The position numbers and the translations under genes were made by a program. The notes beneath the pieces are model-generated. The model made no database searches and had not been told where the DNA came from. It saw only the letters and a program-made list of their open reading frames with translations. A DNA stretch of 52,265 bases from an uncultured Sphingomonadaceae bacterium (GTDB lineage: Bacteria; Pseudomonadota; Alphaproteobacteria; Sphingomonadales; Sphingomonadaceae): NCBI GenBank assembly GCA_903871605.1, contig CAIQHF010000054.1:1-52265 (forward strand). The letters are read 5' to 3'. This document shows positions 18,011 to 27,265 of the stretch, in pieces. Positions within the stretch are counted from its first letter, which is position 1, and each line of letters starts with the position of its first letter.

Positions 18011-18360
18011 TGCTCGCCTTCTGGATCCGCGCGCTGCTTTCCGGGCTGATCGTCGCGGCGGTGTCGACCGTCGCGCGGCGCTATCCCGCAGGCGGCGCGC
18101 TGATCGCCTCGCTTCCGCTGGTGTCGGTGCTCGGGATGATCTGGCTGTGGCACGACCGGCCCGACGCCGAGAACATGGCCGCCCACGCCGAGGCGACCTT
18201 CTGGTACGTGCTGCCGTCGCTCCCGATGTTCCTCGCCATCCCGGCGATGCTGCGGCGGGGGATCGATTTCTGGCCGGCGCTGATTGCGGGTTGCGCGCTG
18301 ACGATCCTCGCCTATCTCGCCACCGTCCTGATCGCCGGACGCTTCGGCGTCCGCCTGTAG
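18010..18360 (+). CDS. Small DUF3147-like membrane protein in the putrescine operon
   Basis: The 116-residue product has about four membrane helices (FWIRALLSGLIVAAVSTVA, GGALIASLPLVSVLGMIWLW, FWYVLPSLPMFLAIPAML, FWPALIAGCALTILAYLATV). It resembles DUF3147 (GlpM-like) proteins of unknown role. The ATG overlaps the agmatine deiminase stop by one base, so translation is probably coupled. Its place between two consecutive enzymes of one pathway suggests a role with agmatine or polyamines, but that is inference only. Confidence 0.85.
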   Translation: MLAFWIRALLSGLIVAAVSTVARRYPAGGALIASLPLVSVLGMIWLWHDRPDAENMAAHAEATFWYVLPSLPMFLAIPAMLRRGIDFWPALIAGCALTILAYLATVLIAGRFGVRL

Positions 18361-18370
18361 AGAGCCCCGC

Positions 18371-19222
18371 ATGACCGAGATCACCGTCGCCGCGATGCAA
18401 TGCGCCTTCTCCGGCGACGAGGCCGCCAATATCGCGCTGGTCTCCGGACTGGTGCGCGAGGCGGCGGCGAGGGGCGCGCAGGTAATCCTCCCGCCCGAGT
18501 TGTTCGAAGGCCCCTATTTCTGCCGCGTCGAGGACGAGGGGCTGTTCGCCGGGGCGCGGCCGACGGGCAAGCATCCCGCGGTGCTGGCGATGCAGACGCT
18601 CGCGAAGGAACTCGGCGTCGCGATCCCGACCAGCTTCTTCGAGGCGGACGGGCCGCACCATTATAACAGCCTGGCGATGATCGGCCCCGACGGGCAGGTG
18701 CGCGGCGTCTATCGCAAGAGCCACATTCCCGACGGTCCGGGCTATGAGGAGAAATTCTATTTCCGTCCGGGCAACACCGGATTCAAGATATGGAACGATG
18801 TCGCACCCACGACGGTCGGCGTCGGCGTGTGCTGGGACCAATGGTATCCCGAGACCGCGCGCGCGATGATGCTGATGGGCGCGGAAGTGCTGTTCTACCC
18901 GACCGCGATCGGCTCCGAGCCGCATGATCCCGGCCTCGACACCTCGCGGCTGTGGCGGCGCGCGATGGTCGGGCATGCGGTATCCAACGTCGTGCCGGTG
19001 GTGGCGTCGAACCGGATCGGCACCGAGGAGGGCCAGCGCTTCTATGGCCACAGCTTCATCTGCGACGAGCGCGGCGACATGCTCGCCGAATTCGGCGCGG
19101 AGGAGACCGGGGTGCTGGTGGCGACGCTCGACATCGACCGCATCAAGCGCCACCGTGCGGCGTTCGGCTTCTTCAGGGACCGGCGGCCCGATCTCTACGG
19201 GCGACTCGCGCAGGATATCTGA
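18371..19222 (+). CDS. aguB: N-carbamoylputrescine amidase
   Basis: Nitrilase-superfamily enzyme releasing putrescine from N-carbamoylputrescine. The 283-residue product shows the Glu-Lys-Cys triad: Glu in PPELFEGPYF, Lys in YRKSHIPDGPGY and Cys in GVGVCWDQWYPE. The PGNTGFKIW stretch matches the AguB subgroup. It starts 10 bases after the small membrane protein stop and closes the three-gene operon. A family A repeat follows. Confidence 0.95.
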   Translation: MTEITVAAMQCAFSGDEAANIALVSGLVREAAARGAQVILPPELFEGPYFCRVEDEGLFAGARPTGKHPAVLAMQTLAKELGVAIPTSFFEADGPHHYNSLAMIGPDGQVRGVYRKSHIPDGPGYEEKFYFRPGNTGFKIWNDVAPTTVGVGVCWDQWYPETARAMMLMGAEVLFYPTAIGSEPHDPGLDTSRLWRRAMVGHAVSNVVPVVASNRIGTEEGQRFYGHSFICDERGDMLAEFGAEETGVLVATLDIDRIKRHRAAFGFFRDRRPDLYGRLAQDI

Positions 19223-19240
19223 ACCGGTGCGAGAGACGAC

Positions 19241-19320
19241 GTGCTCCTCTGCGTAGGCGGGAGCCCAGGTGAAGAGCCGCTCCGCCTGAAGCCCTGGGCT
19301 CCTGCCTGCGCAGGAGCACG
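19241..19320. repeat. Family A hairpin repeat between convergent genes
   Basis: Arms CTCCTCTGCGTAGGCGGGAG and CTCCTGC-CTGC-GCAGGAG with CCCAGG/CCTGGG inner pairs. It lies between aguB (+) and the small membrane protein gene (-). Confidence 0.8.
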
Positions 19321-19364
19321 TGCCACGTGAATCGTCGGCGCTCCTGATCGAATCGCGATCCGAT

Positions 19365-19517
19365 CTACCGCTTGATCAGCTTCCGCACGCCCCACAGCAC
19401 GCCGCCCAGCGCGAACAACCCAAGCAGCACCACGCCGCCCGCCGACGCCGCCGCCCACAGCGCCGCCACGATCAGGATGCGCATGAAGTCGGCGATCGCG
19501 AGCGTCAGGTGGACCAT
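19365..19517 (-). CDS. Small single-pass membrane protein, 50 residues
   Basis: The product starts MVHLTLAIADFMRI and contains one or two hydrophobic stretches (LIVAALWAAASAGGVVLLGLFALGGVLWGV), ending in basic RKLIKR. It starts 8 bases after the stop of the uracil-DNA glycosylase gene on the same strand, so they are probably cotranscribed. No family recognised. Confidence 0.6.
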   Translation of the reverse strand: MVHLTLAIADFMRILIVAALWAAASAGGVVLLGLFALGGVLWGVRKLIKR

Positions 19518-19525
19518 GCCGCTCC

Positions 19526-20215
19526 CTAGCCGCCAGCGCGCAGCGCGAGTGCGCGGGAAAAGACCGCCTCGAACATCGGCGCGGTCAACCGCCCCGTGTT
19601 GGTGTTGTAGCGCGAGCAATGATAGCTATCGACCAGCATCAGCCCCGAGGGCAGCCGGTGCTCGGCGAGGTGCCCGAATCGCATCTTGGGCAGCTTGCCG
19701 CCGAGCGCCTTGACCGCAGACTGGTGCGCGATCTGGCCGAGCGCCACGACCACCTTGAGATGGGGCAGCGCGTGCAGCGGCGGCTCGAGATACTGGCGGC
19801 AGGTGCGGATCTCCTCGGGCGTCGGCTTGTTCTGCGGCGGCACGCAGCGCACCGCGTTGACGATGATCGCGCCGGTGAGGGTCAGCCCGTCGTCGGGCGA
19901 AGCGGCGAACACGCCCTCGGACAGCCCGAACTTGGCGAGCGTGTCGTAGAGCAGCACGCCGGCATAATCGCCCGTGAACGGCCGCCCGGTGCGGTTGGCG
20001 CCCTGCAGGCCGGGGGCGAGCCCGACGATCGCCAGCCAGGCTTGCGGGTCGCCGAAGGCGGGCACCGGCGCGTTGTACCAGTCGGGGTGCGCGACCCGCT
20101 GCTCGTGCCGGAAGGCGGCGAGGCGTGGGCAGAGCGGGCAATCGCGCGACGGTTCGTGCGCGGCGGCGGCATCGGCGGTGCGGTCGACGGCGGGGAGCGG
20201 GCTTCCAAGGTCCAT
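19526..20215 (-). CDS. Uracil-DNA glycosylase, family 5 (UdgB-like)
   Basis: Excises uracil and related lesions from DNA. The 229-residue product has cysteines expected to hold a 4Fe-4S cluster (DCPLCPRLAAFR, NAVRCVPPQ and a later TCRQY). The family 5 motif GLAPGLQGANRTGRPFTGDYAG is present, without the catalytic Asp of family 1. C-terminal motif DSYHCSRYNTNTG. The ATG at 20215 is 23 bases from the divergent folK start; a TTG-started extension to 20251 would overlap folK. Confidence 0.9.
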   Translation of the reverse strand: MDLGSPLPAVDRTADAAAAHEPSRDCPLCPRLAAFRHEQRVAHPDWYNAPVPAFGDPQAWLAIVGLAPGLQGANRTGRPFTGDYAGVLLYDTLAKFGLSEGVFAASPDDGLTLTGAIIVNAVRCVPPQNKPTPEEIRTCRQYLEPPLHALPHLKVVVALGQIAHQSAVKALGGKLPKMRFGHLAEHRLPSGLMLVDSYHCSRYNTNTGRLTAPMFEAVFSRALALRAGG

Positions 20216-20238
20216 GGCGAGGCGATAGGCGGTGCGGC

Positions 20239-20748
20239 ATGGCCACGGCAAGCTACGTCATCGGGATCGGCTCCAACCGCCGCCACGGCCGCCACGGCGC
20301 GCCAGCCGGGGTCGTTGCCGCCGCGATCGCGGCGATGGCCGGGCTGGGCCTCGACATCGCCGCCGTCAGCCGAACGCGGCAGACGCCCGCGCTCGGCCCG
20401 AGCAGCCGCGACTTCGCCAACGCCGCGGTCCTTGCCGGCAGCGCGCTTTCGCCGCCCGCGCTGCTGGCGCTGCTCAAGCGGATCGAGCGCGACTTCGGGC
20501 GGCGGCGGGGGCAGCGCTGGGGCGCGCGCGTGCTCGATCTCGATATTCTGGCGTGGTCCGAGGGCGGCTGGTCCGACCGGACGCTGACCATCCCGCACGC
20601 AGCGCTCGCGCAGCGCGCGTTCGCGATCGGTCCCGCCGCCGAGATCGCCCCCGCCTGGCGTCATCCGCGGCTCCACGCGACCTTCCGCCAGCTCGACATG
20701 CGCCTCGCGGCACCGCGAGCGGTTGACCGTTCGGGCCGCGGCTCATAG
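20239..20748 (+). CDS. folK: 2-amino-4-hydroxy-6-hydroxymethyldihydropteridine diphosphokinase
   Basis: Pyrophosphokinase of folate synthesis. The 169-residue product has YVIGIGSNRRHGRHGAP, an aromatic/Arg loop (FGRRRGQRWGARVLDLDIL) with the two Asp residues that hold Mg-ATP, and IPHAALAQRAFAIGP. This matches HPPK, though the N-terminus is Ala-rich and somewhat divergent. The start codon sits in the narrow divergent gap with the glycosylase gene. tRNA-Lys follows 29 bases after the stop. Confidence 0.9.
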   Translation: MATASYVIGIGSNRRHGRHGAPAGVVAAAIAAMAGLGLDIAAVSRTRQTPALGPSSRDFANAAVLAGSALSPPALLALLKRIERDFGRRRGQRWGARVLDLDILAWSEGGWSDRTLTIPHAALAQRAFAIGPAAEIAPAWRHPRLHATFRQLDMRLAAPRAVDRSGRGS

Positions 20749-20777
20749 GGACGGCGCTCCGGCGGCGCGGCCCCCGA

Positions 20778-20853
<76 letters not shown>

Positions 20854-21052
20854 CCGCGCCGCCGCACCGCCGGGAAAAAACTACACCGCCCCGCGCGTCT
20901 CGTTGCGCCGCCGAATCGGCCTCGTTGCGGCGCTGCAACGGCAATCGTGCCGCATGCTCGACGCTTTTGTCATGGAACCCACCGCCTTCCGCAGGGTTGG
21001 GGCCTCGCGAGAGCAAGACATTCCACTCGTCGAAATCGGTTGGAGAGAAACC

Positions 21053-21418
21053 ATGAAGATGATCCTTTTCGCGTCCGCCCTGGCGCTGAGCACCGCAGCG
21101 ATGGCCCAGGACGCCGCCCCCGCCCCGGCACCGGCAACGGCCCCCGCCGATTCGACGATGCCGGCGACGCCGCCCGCAACGCCCCCCGCAACCCCCGACG
21201 CCTCGACTCCGCCTGCCGCGCCGATGACGCCCGATGCGAGCACCCCGCCCGCGGCGGCGCCGGCGCCGGCGAGCAGCGACACGGGCATGGCCTCGGGCGC
21301 CGCGACCACCGACGACAGCAATCTGCCGATGTGCTCGAAGACGGTGACCGACAAGTGCAAGCAGGGTGGCAAGAGCATGGGCCACGGCCACAAGGCGATG
21401 CACCACAAGAAGAAGTAA
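21053..21418 (+). CDS. Secreted Ala/Pro-rich protein with a His/Lys-rich tail
   Basis: The 121-residue product has a signal peptide (MKMILFASALALSTAAMA, cleavage before QDA). A disordered Ala/Pro/Thr region of about 70 residues with near-repeats (ATPPATPPATPD, DASTPPAA) follows. A short C-terminal part has two cysteines (LPMCSKTVTDKCKQGG) and ends in GHGHKAMHHKKK. GGAGAG precedes the ATG. No family recognised; metal or wall binding by the tail is only a guess. The 199-base stretch between tRNA-Lys and this ATG shows no gene. Confidence 0.8.
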   Translation: MKMILFASALALSTAAMAQDAAPAPAPATAPADSTMPATPPATPPATPDASTPPAAPMTPDASTPPAAAPAPASSDTGMASGAATTDDSNLPMCSKTVTDKCKQGGKSMGHGHKAMHHKKK

Positions 21419-21440
21419 TCCGCCTCTTCGGACGGATCGG

Positions 21441-21477
21441 AACGCCGGGCGGCTCGCGCTGCCCGGCGTTTCTTTTT
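21441..21477. terminator. Rho-independent terminator
   Basis: AACGCCGGGC and GCCCGGCGTT form a 10-bp stem with a 10-base loop, followed by TCTTTTT on the plus strand. It lies between the secreted protein gene (+) and gcvPB (-). Confidence 0.88.
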
Positions 21478-21479
21478 GC

Positions 21480-23111
21480 CTATTCCGCCGCGGCCGCCAG
21501 CGGCGGGTCTCTATAGACCAGCACGGGCTTGCGCGCCGCCGCGGTCTCGTCGAGCCGGCGGCGCGGCGCGTGGATCGGCGCCGCCTTGAGCGCGGGATCG
21601 CCCGCCTTCGCGCGCTCGGCCACCGAGCGCAGCGCGCCGATGAACTGGTCGAGCGCGGCCTTGCTCTCGGTCTCGGTCGGCTCGATCAGCATCGCGCCGT
21701 GGACGACCAGCGGGAAATACATCGTCATCGGGTGGAAGCCCTCGTCGATCAGCCCCTTGGCGATGTCGAGCGTGGTGAAGCCCGCGGCCATCCCGTCGTC
21801 CGAGAACAGCGCCTCGTGCATGCACGGCCCCGACGCCCCGAACGGCGCGTCGAGAACATCCTCGAGGCTGCGCAGGATATAATTGGCCGACAGCACCGCA
21901 TCCTCGCTGACCTGCCTGAGCCCATCGGCGCCGTGGCTCATCATGTAGGCGGCGGCGCGGACGAACATGCCCATCTGGCCATGGAAGGCGACCATCCGCC
22001 CGAACGCCTTCTCGTGATGCTCCTCGGCGACGGTCTCCTCCTCGACCAGCACGAAGGTCTCGCCATGCCGCTCGACGAAGGGCAGCGGCGCGAACGGCGC
22101 GAGCGCTTCCGAGAACACCACCGGCCCCGAGCCCGGCCCGCCGCCGCCATGCGGCGTCGAGAAGGTCTTGTGCAGGTTGATGTGCATCGCATCGACGCCG
22201 AGGTCGCCCGGCCGCACCGAGCCGACGATCGCGTTGAAATTGGCGCCGTCGCAATAGAGATAGGCGCCGACCGCGTGAATCGCCTCGGCGATCTCGATCA
22301 TGTCGCGCTCGAACAGCCCGCAGGTATTGGGGTTGGTGATCATCACGCCGGCGACGTGGCCGCCGAGCTTGGCCTTCAGCGCATCGAGATCGACGCGGCC
22401 TTCGGCGGTCGCCGGGATGCTCTCGACCGCATAGCCCGCGAAGGCAGCGGTGGCGGGGTTGGTGCCATGCGCGCTTTCGGGGACGAGAATGGTGGTGCGC
22501 GCATCGCCCTTCGCCTCATGCGCGGCGCGGATCGCGAGCAGCCCGCAGAGCTCGCCATGCGCGCCCGCCTTGGGGCTCATCGCGATGCCGGGCATGCCGG
22601 TGAGCGTCTTGAGCCATTCGCCGACGAGATGGATCAGCGCGAGCGCGCCCTGCGTGCCGTCGACGGGCGTCAGCGGGTGGAGATCAGCGAAGCCGGGCAG
22701 CCGCGCCATCTTCTCGTTCAAGCGCGGGTTGTGCTTCATCGTGCACGAGCCGAGCGGGAAGAAGCCGAGATCGATCCCGTAATTCTGCCGGCTGAGGCGG
22801 GTGTAATGCCGCACCGCCTCGGGCTCGGACAGGCCGGGCAGACCGATCGGCCTGTTGCGCAGAAGGCCTTCGTTCACCCGCGCAGGCGGGTGCGCAGTGC
22901 CGACGCCGGACGGGGTCCCCGCCTGCGCGGGGACACGGGACATGTCGAGATCGACGCCGGTGCGGTCGATCGACCCGATCTCGAACAGCAGCGCCTCCTC
23001 GAGCATCAACGCCCTATTTCCGGTAAAGGTGTTGCCGGTGAAGGTGGCAGGCACCGCGTCGGCGTCGTTGCTCGGCGCCTCGGGGCGCCAGCCGGATGGA
23101 TTGACGGTCAT
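21480..23111 (-). CDS. gcvPB: Glycine dehydrogenase (decarboxylating), subunit 2
   Basis: C-terminal half of the split P-protein of the glycine cleavage system, carrying the PLP lysine ([16 protein letters not shown]). It forms an alpha2beta2 enzyme with gcvPA. The product has 543 residues. Conserved parts include [16 protein letters not shown] and [14 protein letters not shown]. Residues about 58-87 ([17 protein letters not shown]...) do not look like GcvP and are encoded by a hairpin repeat at 22871-22938. They make the protein longer than the roughly 510-525 residues I expect for the family. Its ATG overlaps the gcvPA stop (ATGA). Confidence 0.96.
   Translation of the reverse strand: MTVNPSGWRPEAPSNDADAVPATFTGNTFTGNRALMLEEALLFEIGSIDRTGVDLDMSRVPAQAGTPSGVGTAHPPARVNEGLLRNRPIGLPGLSEPEAVRHYTRLSRQNYGIDLGFFPLGSCTMKHNPRLNEKMARLPGFADLHPLTPVDGTQGALALIHLVGEWLKTLTGMPGIAMSPKAGAHGELCGLLAIRAAHEAKGDARTTILVPESAHGTNPATAAFAGYAVESIPATAEGRVDLDALKAKLGGHVAGVMITNPNTCGLFERDMIEIAEAIHAVGAYLYCDGANFNAIVGSVRPGDLGVDAMHINLHKTFSTPHGGGGPGSGPVVFSEALAPFAPLPFVERHGETFVLVEEETVAEEHHEKAFGRMVAFHGQMGMFVRAAAYMMSHGADGLRQVSEDAVLSANYILRSLEDVLDAPFGASGPCMHEALFSDDGMAAGFTTLDIAKGLIDEGFHPMTMYFPLVVHGAMLIEPTETESKAALDQFIGALRSVAERAKAGDPALKAAPIHAPRRRLDETAAARKPVLVYRDPPLAAAAE
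22871..22938. repeat. Family A-like hairpin repeat inserted in gcvPB
   Basis: Two self-complementary arms, CACCCGCGCAGGCGGGTG (22875-22892) and GTCCCCGCCTGCGCGGGGAC (22915-22934), lie inside the gcvPB reading frame. The architecture is the same as the intergenic family A elements. It keeps the frame open and adds a peptide rich in Pro, Ala and Gly. Confidence 0.75.
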
Positions 23112-24472
23112 GCCAGCGCCTCCTCGAGTGCGGCCGCGAGGGCCTGTACGTCTTCCTGCGTGGTCGTCTCGGTGACGGCGACGACCAGCCCCTTTTCGAG
23201 CGCCTCGACGCCGGGATAGAGCCGGCCGAGCGACACGCCGCCGAGCACGCCCTTCGCCGCCATGTCGCGCACGACGGGCCGCGCCTCCTTGGGCAGCTTC
23301 AAGGTGAACTCGTTGAAGAAGCTGTCGCTGCACAGCTCGACGCCGGGCACCTTGGTCAGCACCTCGGCGGCCTCGACCGCAAGCGCGTGGTTGAGCGTCG
23401 CGAGATCGCGCAGCCCCTTTTCGCCGAGCAAGGTCATATGGACCGTGAACGCCAGCGCACAAAGCCCTGAATTGGTGCAGATATTCGACGTCGCCTTCTC
23501 GCGACGGATATGCTGTTCGCGCGTCGACAGCGTCAGCACGAAGCCGCGCTGGCCCGCGGCGTCGACCGTCTCGCCCGCGAGCCGCCCGGGCATCTGGCGG
23601 ACATGCTTGTCGGCGCAGGCGAACAGCCCCACGTAAGGTCCGCCGAAATTGAGCCCGACGCCGATCGACTGGCCCTCGCCGACGACGATGTCCGCGCCCA
23701 TTTCGCCCGGCGACTTGATCAGCCCCAGCGACACCGGCTCGGTCACCACCGCGACGAGCAGCGCGCCCTTGGCGTGGCACGCCGCCGCCAGTTCGGAAAG
23801 GTCGGCGATGCGGCCGAGGATGCCGGGATTCTGCACGACGACGCAACTCGTCTCGCCGTCGACCGCGGCGATCAGCTTGGCCATCTCCTTCTCGGCGCTG
23901 CCCTCGAGGCTGGGCAGCGAGGTCAGCAGTTCGTCACCGGTAAAGCGCGCCATCGTCGTGCACACCGAGACATAATGCGGGTGCAGCCCGCCCGAGAGGA
24001 TCGCCTTGCCGCGCTTGGTGATGCGGCGCGCCATCACGATCGCCTCCCAGCAGGCGGTCGAGCCGTCGTACATCGACGCGTTGGCGACGTCGCAACCGAA
24101 CAGCCGCGCGACCTGCGTCTGGAATTCGAACAGCGCTTGCAATGTCCCCTGCGCGATCTCGGGCTGGTAGGGCGTGTAGCTGGTCAAAAACTCGCCGCGC
24201 TGGATGATGTGGTCGACCGACGCGGGCACATGATGGCGATAGGCGCCCGCCCCCAGGAAGAAGGGTTGGTCGCCCGCCGCCTGGTTCATCCGCGCGAGCT
24301 TGGTCAGCTGGCGTTCGACCGCCTGCTCGCTCTGGTGCATCGGCAGGTCGCGGATCGGGCCGTCGAGCCGGGCGGCGGCGGGCACGTCGACGAACAGATC
24401 GTCGACCGAGCCGGCGCCGATCACGCCGAGCATCGCCTGCCGGTCTTCGGGTTGGAGGGGGAGATAACGCAT
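23108..24472 (-). CDS. gcvPA: Glycine dehydrogenase (decarboxylating), subunit 1
   Basis: N-terminal half of the split P-protein. The 454-residue product starts [15 protein letters not shown]. It shows [50 protein letters not shown] and [11 protein letters not shown], all typical of GcvPA. The start codon overlaps the stop of the upstream methyltransferase gene (TGATG), so the operon is translationally coupled. The open frame beyond 24472 is the shadow of that methyltransferase. Confidence 0.96.
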   Translation of the reverse strand: MRYLPLQPEDRQAMLGVIGAGSVDDLFVDVPAAARLDGPIRDLPMHQSEQAVERQLTKLARMNQAAGDQPFFLGAGAYRHHVPASVDHIIQRGEFLTSYTPYQPEIAQGTLQALFEFQTQVARLFGCDVANASMYDGSTACWEAIVMARRITKRGKAILSGGLHPHYVSVCTTMARFTGDELLTSLPSLEGSAEKEMAKLIAAVDGETSCVVVQNPGILGRIADLSELAAACHAKGALLVAVVTEPVSLGLIKSPGEMGADIVVGEGQSIGVGLNFGGPYVGLFACADKHVRQMPGRLAGETVDAAGQRGFVLTLSTREQHIRREKATSNICTNSGLCALAFTVHMTLLGEKGLRDLATLNHALAVEAAEVLTKVPGVELCSDSFFNEFTLKLPKEARPVVRDMAAKGVLGGVSLGRLYPGVEALEKGLVVAVTETTTQEDVQALAAALEEALA

Positions 24473-25233
24473 CAAGCGGGTTTCCTCATCGAAAAGCGGA
24501 GGCGGATGTAATCGGCGACCCACGAGCCGTCGGGCTGGCGGAGATCGGGTATCAGGCGACGCTCGACTGCGTCGGCGATCGCCGACTGATCGTCGGGCGA
24601 GAGGCCGAGCTCGGTCATCAGCCCGGTGAAGAAGGTCATGATCCAGCCCGACACGCCGGTGGGCAGCGGCGTCGGGCGCGGGATCAGGCGCGCGTCGATG
24701 TCGCCGAAACCGGCGGCGGTATAGACCGCGGCGAACTCCTCGACGCTCGGGTACCAATGGACATGCGCCCGCGGGAGCGAGAGCCCGCGCGTCGCAAGCT
24801 CCTCGTCCATGCCGCGCCACAACGACGCGCAATTGCCGGCACCACCCATCTCGCCCACGAACCGCCCGCCCGGCCTGAGCGCGGCGAAGACACCGCGCGC
24901 GACACCCGCCGCATCGCGCATCCAGTGCAGCGCCGCGTTGGAGAAGGCAGCATCGAACTCCGGGCCGAACGCCAGCGCCTGCGCGTCGGCGACCTGCGCG
25001 TTGAGCCCGCGCGCCTTGGCGGCGGCGATCATCTCGGGCGAGCCGTCGATGCCGACCACCGTCGCCCCCGCCGCGACGAGCGCTTCGGTCAGCACGCCGT
25101 CGCCGCAGCCGATATCGAGGATGCGCTCGCCCGGCTGCGGCGCGAGCAGATCGACCACGGGCGTCCCCATCGCGGGCACGAAGGCGGCATTCCTGCCGTA
25201 GTCGGTGGCGTTCCAGCGTTGGTTGGTGGTCAT
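24472..25233 (-). CDS. SAM-dependent class I methyltransferase inside the gcv operon
   Basis: The 253-residue product has SAM-binding motif I ([19 protein letters not shown]), the acidic motif II ([11 protein letters not shown]), DAQALAF, and ALHWMRD with [11 protein letters not shown]. It looks like a trans-aconitate methyltransferase/UbiE-type small-molecule enzyme. The gene lies between gcvH and gcvPA, and its stop overlaps the gcvPA start. The substrate cannot be read from sequence. Glycine cleavage feeds one-carbon units to SAM synthesis, so a link to glycine/SAM balance is possible but inferred. The frame extends upstream through a repeat; ATG 25233 is the likely start. Confidence 0.88.
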   Translation of the reverse strand: MTTNQRWNATDYGRNAAFVPAMGTPVVDLLAPQPGERILDIGCGDGVLTEALVAAGATVVGIDGSPEMIAAAKARGLNAQVADAQALAFGPEFDAAFSNAALHWMRDAAGVARGVFAALRPGGRFVGEMGGAGNCASLWRGMDEELATRGLSLPRAHVHWYPSVEEFAAVYTAAGFGDIDARLIPRPTPLPTGVSGWIMTFFTGLMTELGLSPDDQSAIADAVERRLIPDLRQPDGSWVADYIRLRFSMRKPA

Positions 25234-25245
25234 GGGTTCCCCTCC

Positions 25246-25328
25246 CCGTTCGTCCTGAGCGAAGTCGAAGGACGTGCTCCGCATGCTGCGCCCGAAGCCC
25301 GCACTTCGACTTCGCTCAGTGCGAACGG
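25246..25328. repeat. Family B paired inverted repeat (short form)
   Basis: Half-sites at 25246-25271 (CCGTTCGTCCTGAGCGAAG...) and 25303-25328 in inverted orientation, with a 31-base spacer. It lies between gcvH and the methyltransferase gene, inside a transcribed operon. On the minus strand the paired arms could form a long hairpin in the mRNA. Confidence 0.85.
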
Positions 25329-25346
25329 GTTTTTCGTGGCACGGGC

Positions 25347-25721
25347 CTAGAGACTCTCGACGAACGCCTTGTACGCGGCCTCGTCCATCAGCCCGTCGAG
25401 TTCGGACGGGTCCGACAGCGTCAGCTTGAAGAACCAGCCATCCTGTTCGGGCGAGGTGTTGACCAGCGCGGGGTCGGCCTCGAGCGCGGCATTGGCCTCG
25501 GTCACCGTGCCGGTGACCGGCGCATAGACGTCGGACGCCGCCTTGACCGATTCGACGACCGCGGCCTCCTTGCCCTTCTCGAGCGCGGTGCCCGCGGGGG
25601 GCACTTCGGCGAAGACGATGTCGCCGAGTTGCGCCTGCGCATAGTCGGTGATGCCGACGGTCGCGGAGTCGCCCTCGACGACGATCCACTCATGGTCCTT
25701 GGAGAAATAGGTCTGCGCCAT
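25347..25721 (-). CDS. gcvH: Glycine cleavage system H protein
   Basis: Lipoyl carrier shuttling the aminomethyl group between P, T and L proteins. The 124-residue product has the lipoylation site Lys60 in [11 protein letters not shown], plus [16 protein letters not shown] and [17 protein letters not shown]. Length is standard. It begins 3 bases after the gcvT stop. A family B repeat separates it from the next gene of the operon. Confidence 0.97.
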   Translation of the reverse strand: MAQTYFSKDHEWIVVEGDSATVGITDYAQAQLGDIVFAEVPPAGTALEKGKEAAVVESVKAASDVYAPVTGTVTEANAALEADPALVNTSPEQDGWFFKLTLSDPSELDGLMDEAAYKAFVESL

Positions 25722-25724
25722 GGG

Positions 25725-26900
25725 TCAGGCTCCCTTGCGGTGGTAGCGGTGGGGGACGAAGGGCATCGCCGTCACGATGCCGGTAAAGAGCTTGCCGCGC
25801 TGCTCGAGCGTGATCGCGGTGCCGGGAACCGCCTGCGCGGTCGGCACATAGGCCATCGCGATCGGCTTCTGCAGCGTCGGCGAGAAGCCGCCTGAGGTGA
25901 CGCGGCCGACTTCGCTGCCCTCGCCGTCGAGCACCGGCGCGCCCTCGCGCACCGGCTGGCGGCCCTCGACGATCAGCCCGACGCGCTTGAGGATGGCGCC
26001 CTGCGCGCGCTCGAGCATGATGCGCTCATAGCCCGGGAAACCGCCCTCCTCGCGCCGGCGCTTGGACAGCGCGAAGCCGAGGCTCGCGGCGATCGGCGTC
26101 GTCTCCTCGTCGAGGTCGTGGCCGTAGAGCGGCAGGTCGGCCTCGAGCCGCAGCGAATCGCGCGCGCCGAGACCGATCGGCTTGACCTCGGGTTCGCCGC
26201 ACAGCGCGTCGGCGACCGCCTCGGCAGCGTCGGCGGGGATCGAGATCTCGAACCCGTCCTCGCCGGTATAGCCCGAGCGGGTGATGAACGCATCGACGCC
26301 GCAAATCTCGAAGCGGCCGCCGGTCATGAAGCCGAGCACGTCGAGCGGCCATTCGCCGGTGACGTGGCGCGACAAGGCCGCGAACGCTTCCGGCCCCTGG
26401 AGCGCGAGCAGCGCGCGGTCGTCGAGATGGTTGATCGTGATCTCGTCGGGGAGATGCTCGCGCAGATGCGCAAGGTCGTCATATTTGGTGGCGCCGTTGA
26501 CGACCATGTAGATGCCGCCCGGCCAGCGGCTGAGCATCAGATCGTCGAGGATCCCGCCATTCTCCGCGAGCAGCAGCGAATAGCGCATCTTGCCCAGCGC
26601 GAGCCCCTTCACGTCGGCGGGGACGAGCGCCTCGATCGCCTCGTCGAGGCCCGCATGGCCGTCGTCGGCAGACAGCAGCAGCTGCCCCATGTGGCTGACG
26701 TCGAACAGCCCGGCGTGCGCGCGCACCCAATGATGCTCGGGCATGATGCCCTCATACTGGATCGGCATATGATAGCCGGCGAACTCGACCATCCGCGCGC
26801 CCCTCGCCCTGTGCCACGCGTCGAGCGGCAGCGTATCGGGTCCGGCATCGACCATATCGTCGTCGAGGACGCCGTCATTCTGGGTGGGGGCGTCTGTCAT
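25725..26900 (-). CDS. gcvT: Aminomethyltransferase (glycine cleavage T protein)
   Basis: Transfers the methylene group from aminomethyl-lipoyl-GcvH to tetrahydrofolate. The 391-residue product shows HRARGARMVEFAGYHMPIQY, DVSHMGQLLL, SGYTGEDGFEI and GLGARDSLRLEADLPLYG. I start it at ATG 26900 (MTDAPTQND), with GGAG about 7 bases upstream. It is the first gene of the operon and directly follows a tandem glycine riboswitch. Confidence 0.96.
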   Translation of the reverse strand: MTDAPTQNDGVLDDDMVDAGPDTLPLDAWHRARGARMVEFAGYHMPIQYEGIMPEHHWVRAHAGLFDVSHMGQLLLSADDGHAGLDEAIEALVPADVKGLALGKMRYSLLLAENGGILDDLMLSRWPGGIYMVVNGATKYDDLAHLREHLPDEITINHLDDRALLALQGPEAFAALSRHVTGEWPLDVLGFMTGGRFEICGVDAFITRSGYTGEDGFEISIPADAAEAVADALCGEPEVKPIGLGARDSLRLEADLPLYGHDLDEETTPIAASLGFALSKRRREEGGFPGYERIMLERAQGAILKRVGLIVEGRQPVREGAPVLDGEGSEVGRVTSGGFSPTLQKPIAMAYVPTAQAVPGTAITLEQRGKLFTGIVTAMPFVPHRYHRKGA

Positions 26901-26952
26901 GGAATCTCCGCGGCGGTGACGAGGCGACACGACGGGATTCGTCGCGTGATCC

Positions 26953-27158
26953 TCGCCCCCTCTGTCACGGAACCTGAGAGCTTTCGCGGCCCCTTGGCGA
27001 GCCCGCTTACCCCTTCGGTGGGGCGGCCGGTCGCATGCGCGACCGCCACCCGCTTTCCAGAGTGCTCCTGATCTGCCCGCGCGGTCCCGAGGCCTGAGAG
27101 ATTCCGGGGCGGTTGCTCCTTCGGCGGCGACGGCCCTCGCGGTCCGCCACGCTCTCCC
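26953..27158 (-). promoter_or_regulatory. Tandem glycine riboswitch upstream of gcvT
   Basis: Read on the minus strand, aptamer 1 has CGCCGAAGGAGCAA (about 27113-27126), AATCTCTCAGGC (27092-27103) and CTCTGGAAA (27054-27062). Aptamer 2 has CACCGAAGGGGTAAGC (27005-27020) and GCTCTCAGG...CAGAGGGGG (26956-26981). These are the conserved cores of the two-aptamer glycine riboswitch. About 50 bases remain before the gcvT ATG, with a possible hairpin (GCGACG/CGTCGT) near 26925-26945 as expression platform. Family knowledge says glycine turns such operons on. Confidence 0.95.
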
Positions 27159-27265
27159 GCGCGTGCAGCCGACGGTTGCCCGCCGGAAGCCCTGTCGGAG
27201 TGGCGGAGCCGGCTGTGGGAGTCAATCGCTTAAGCGGCCCCGCCTGCGCCGTTGCGACAAGCGGG

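Noticed and set aside
23112-23846. Continuation of the gcvPB frame upstream as a single fused P-protein
   Set aside because: That segment is an out-of-frame reading of gcvPA. The ATGA overlap at 23108-23111 fits two subunits.
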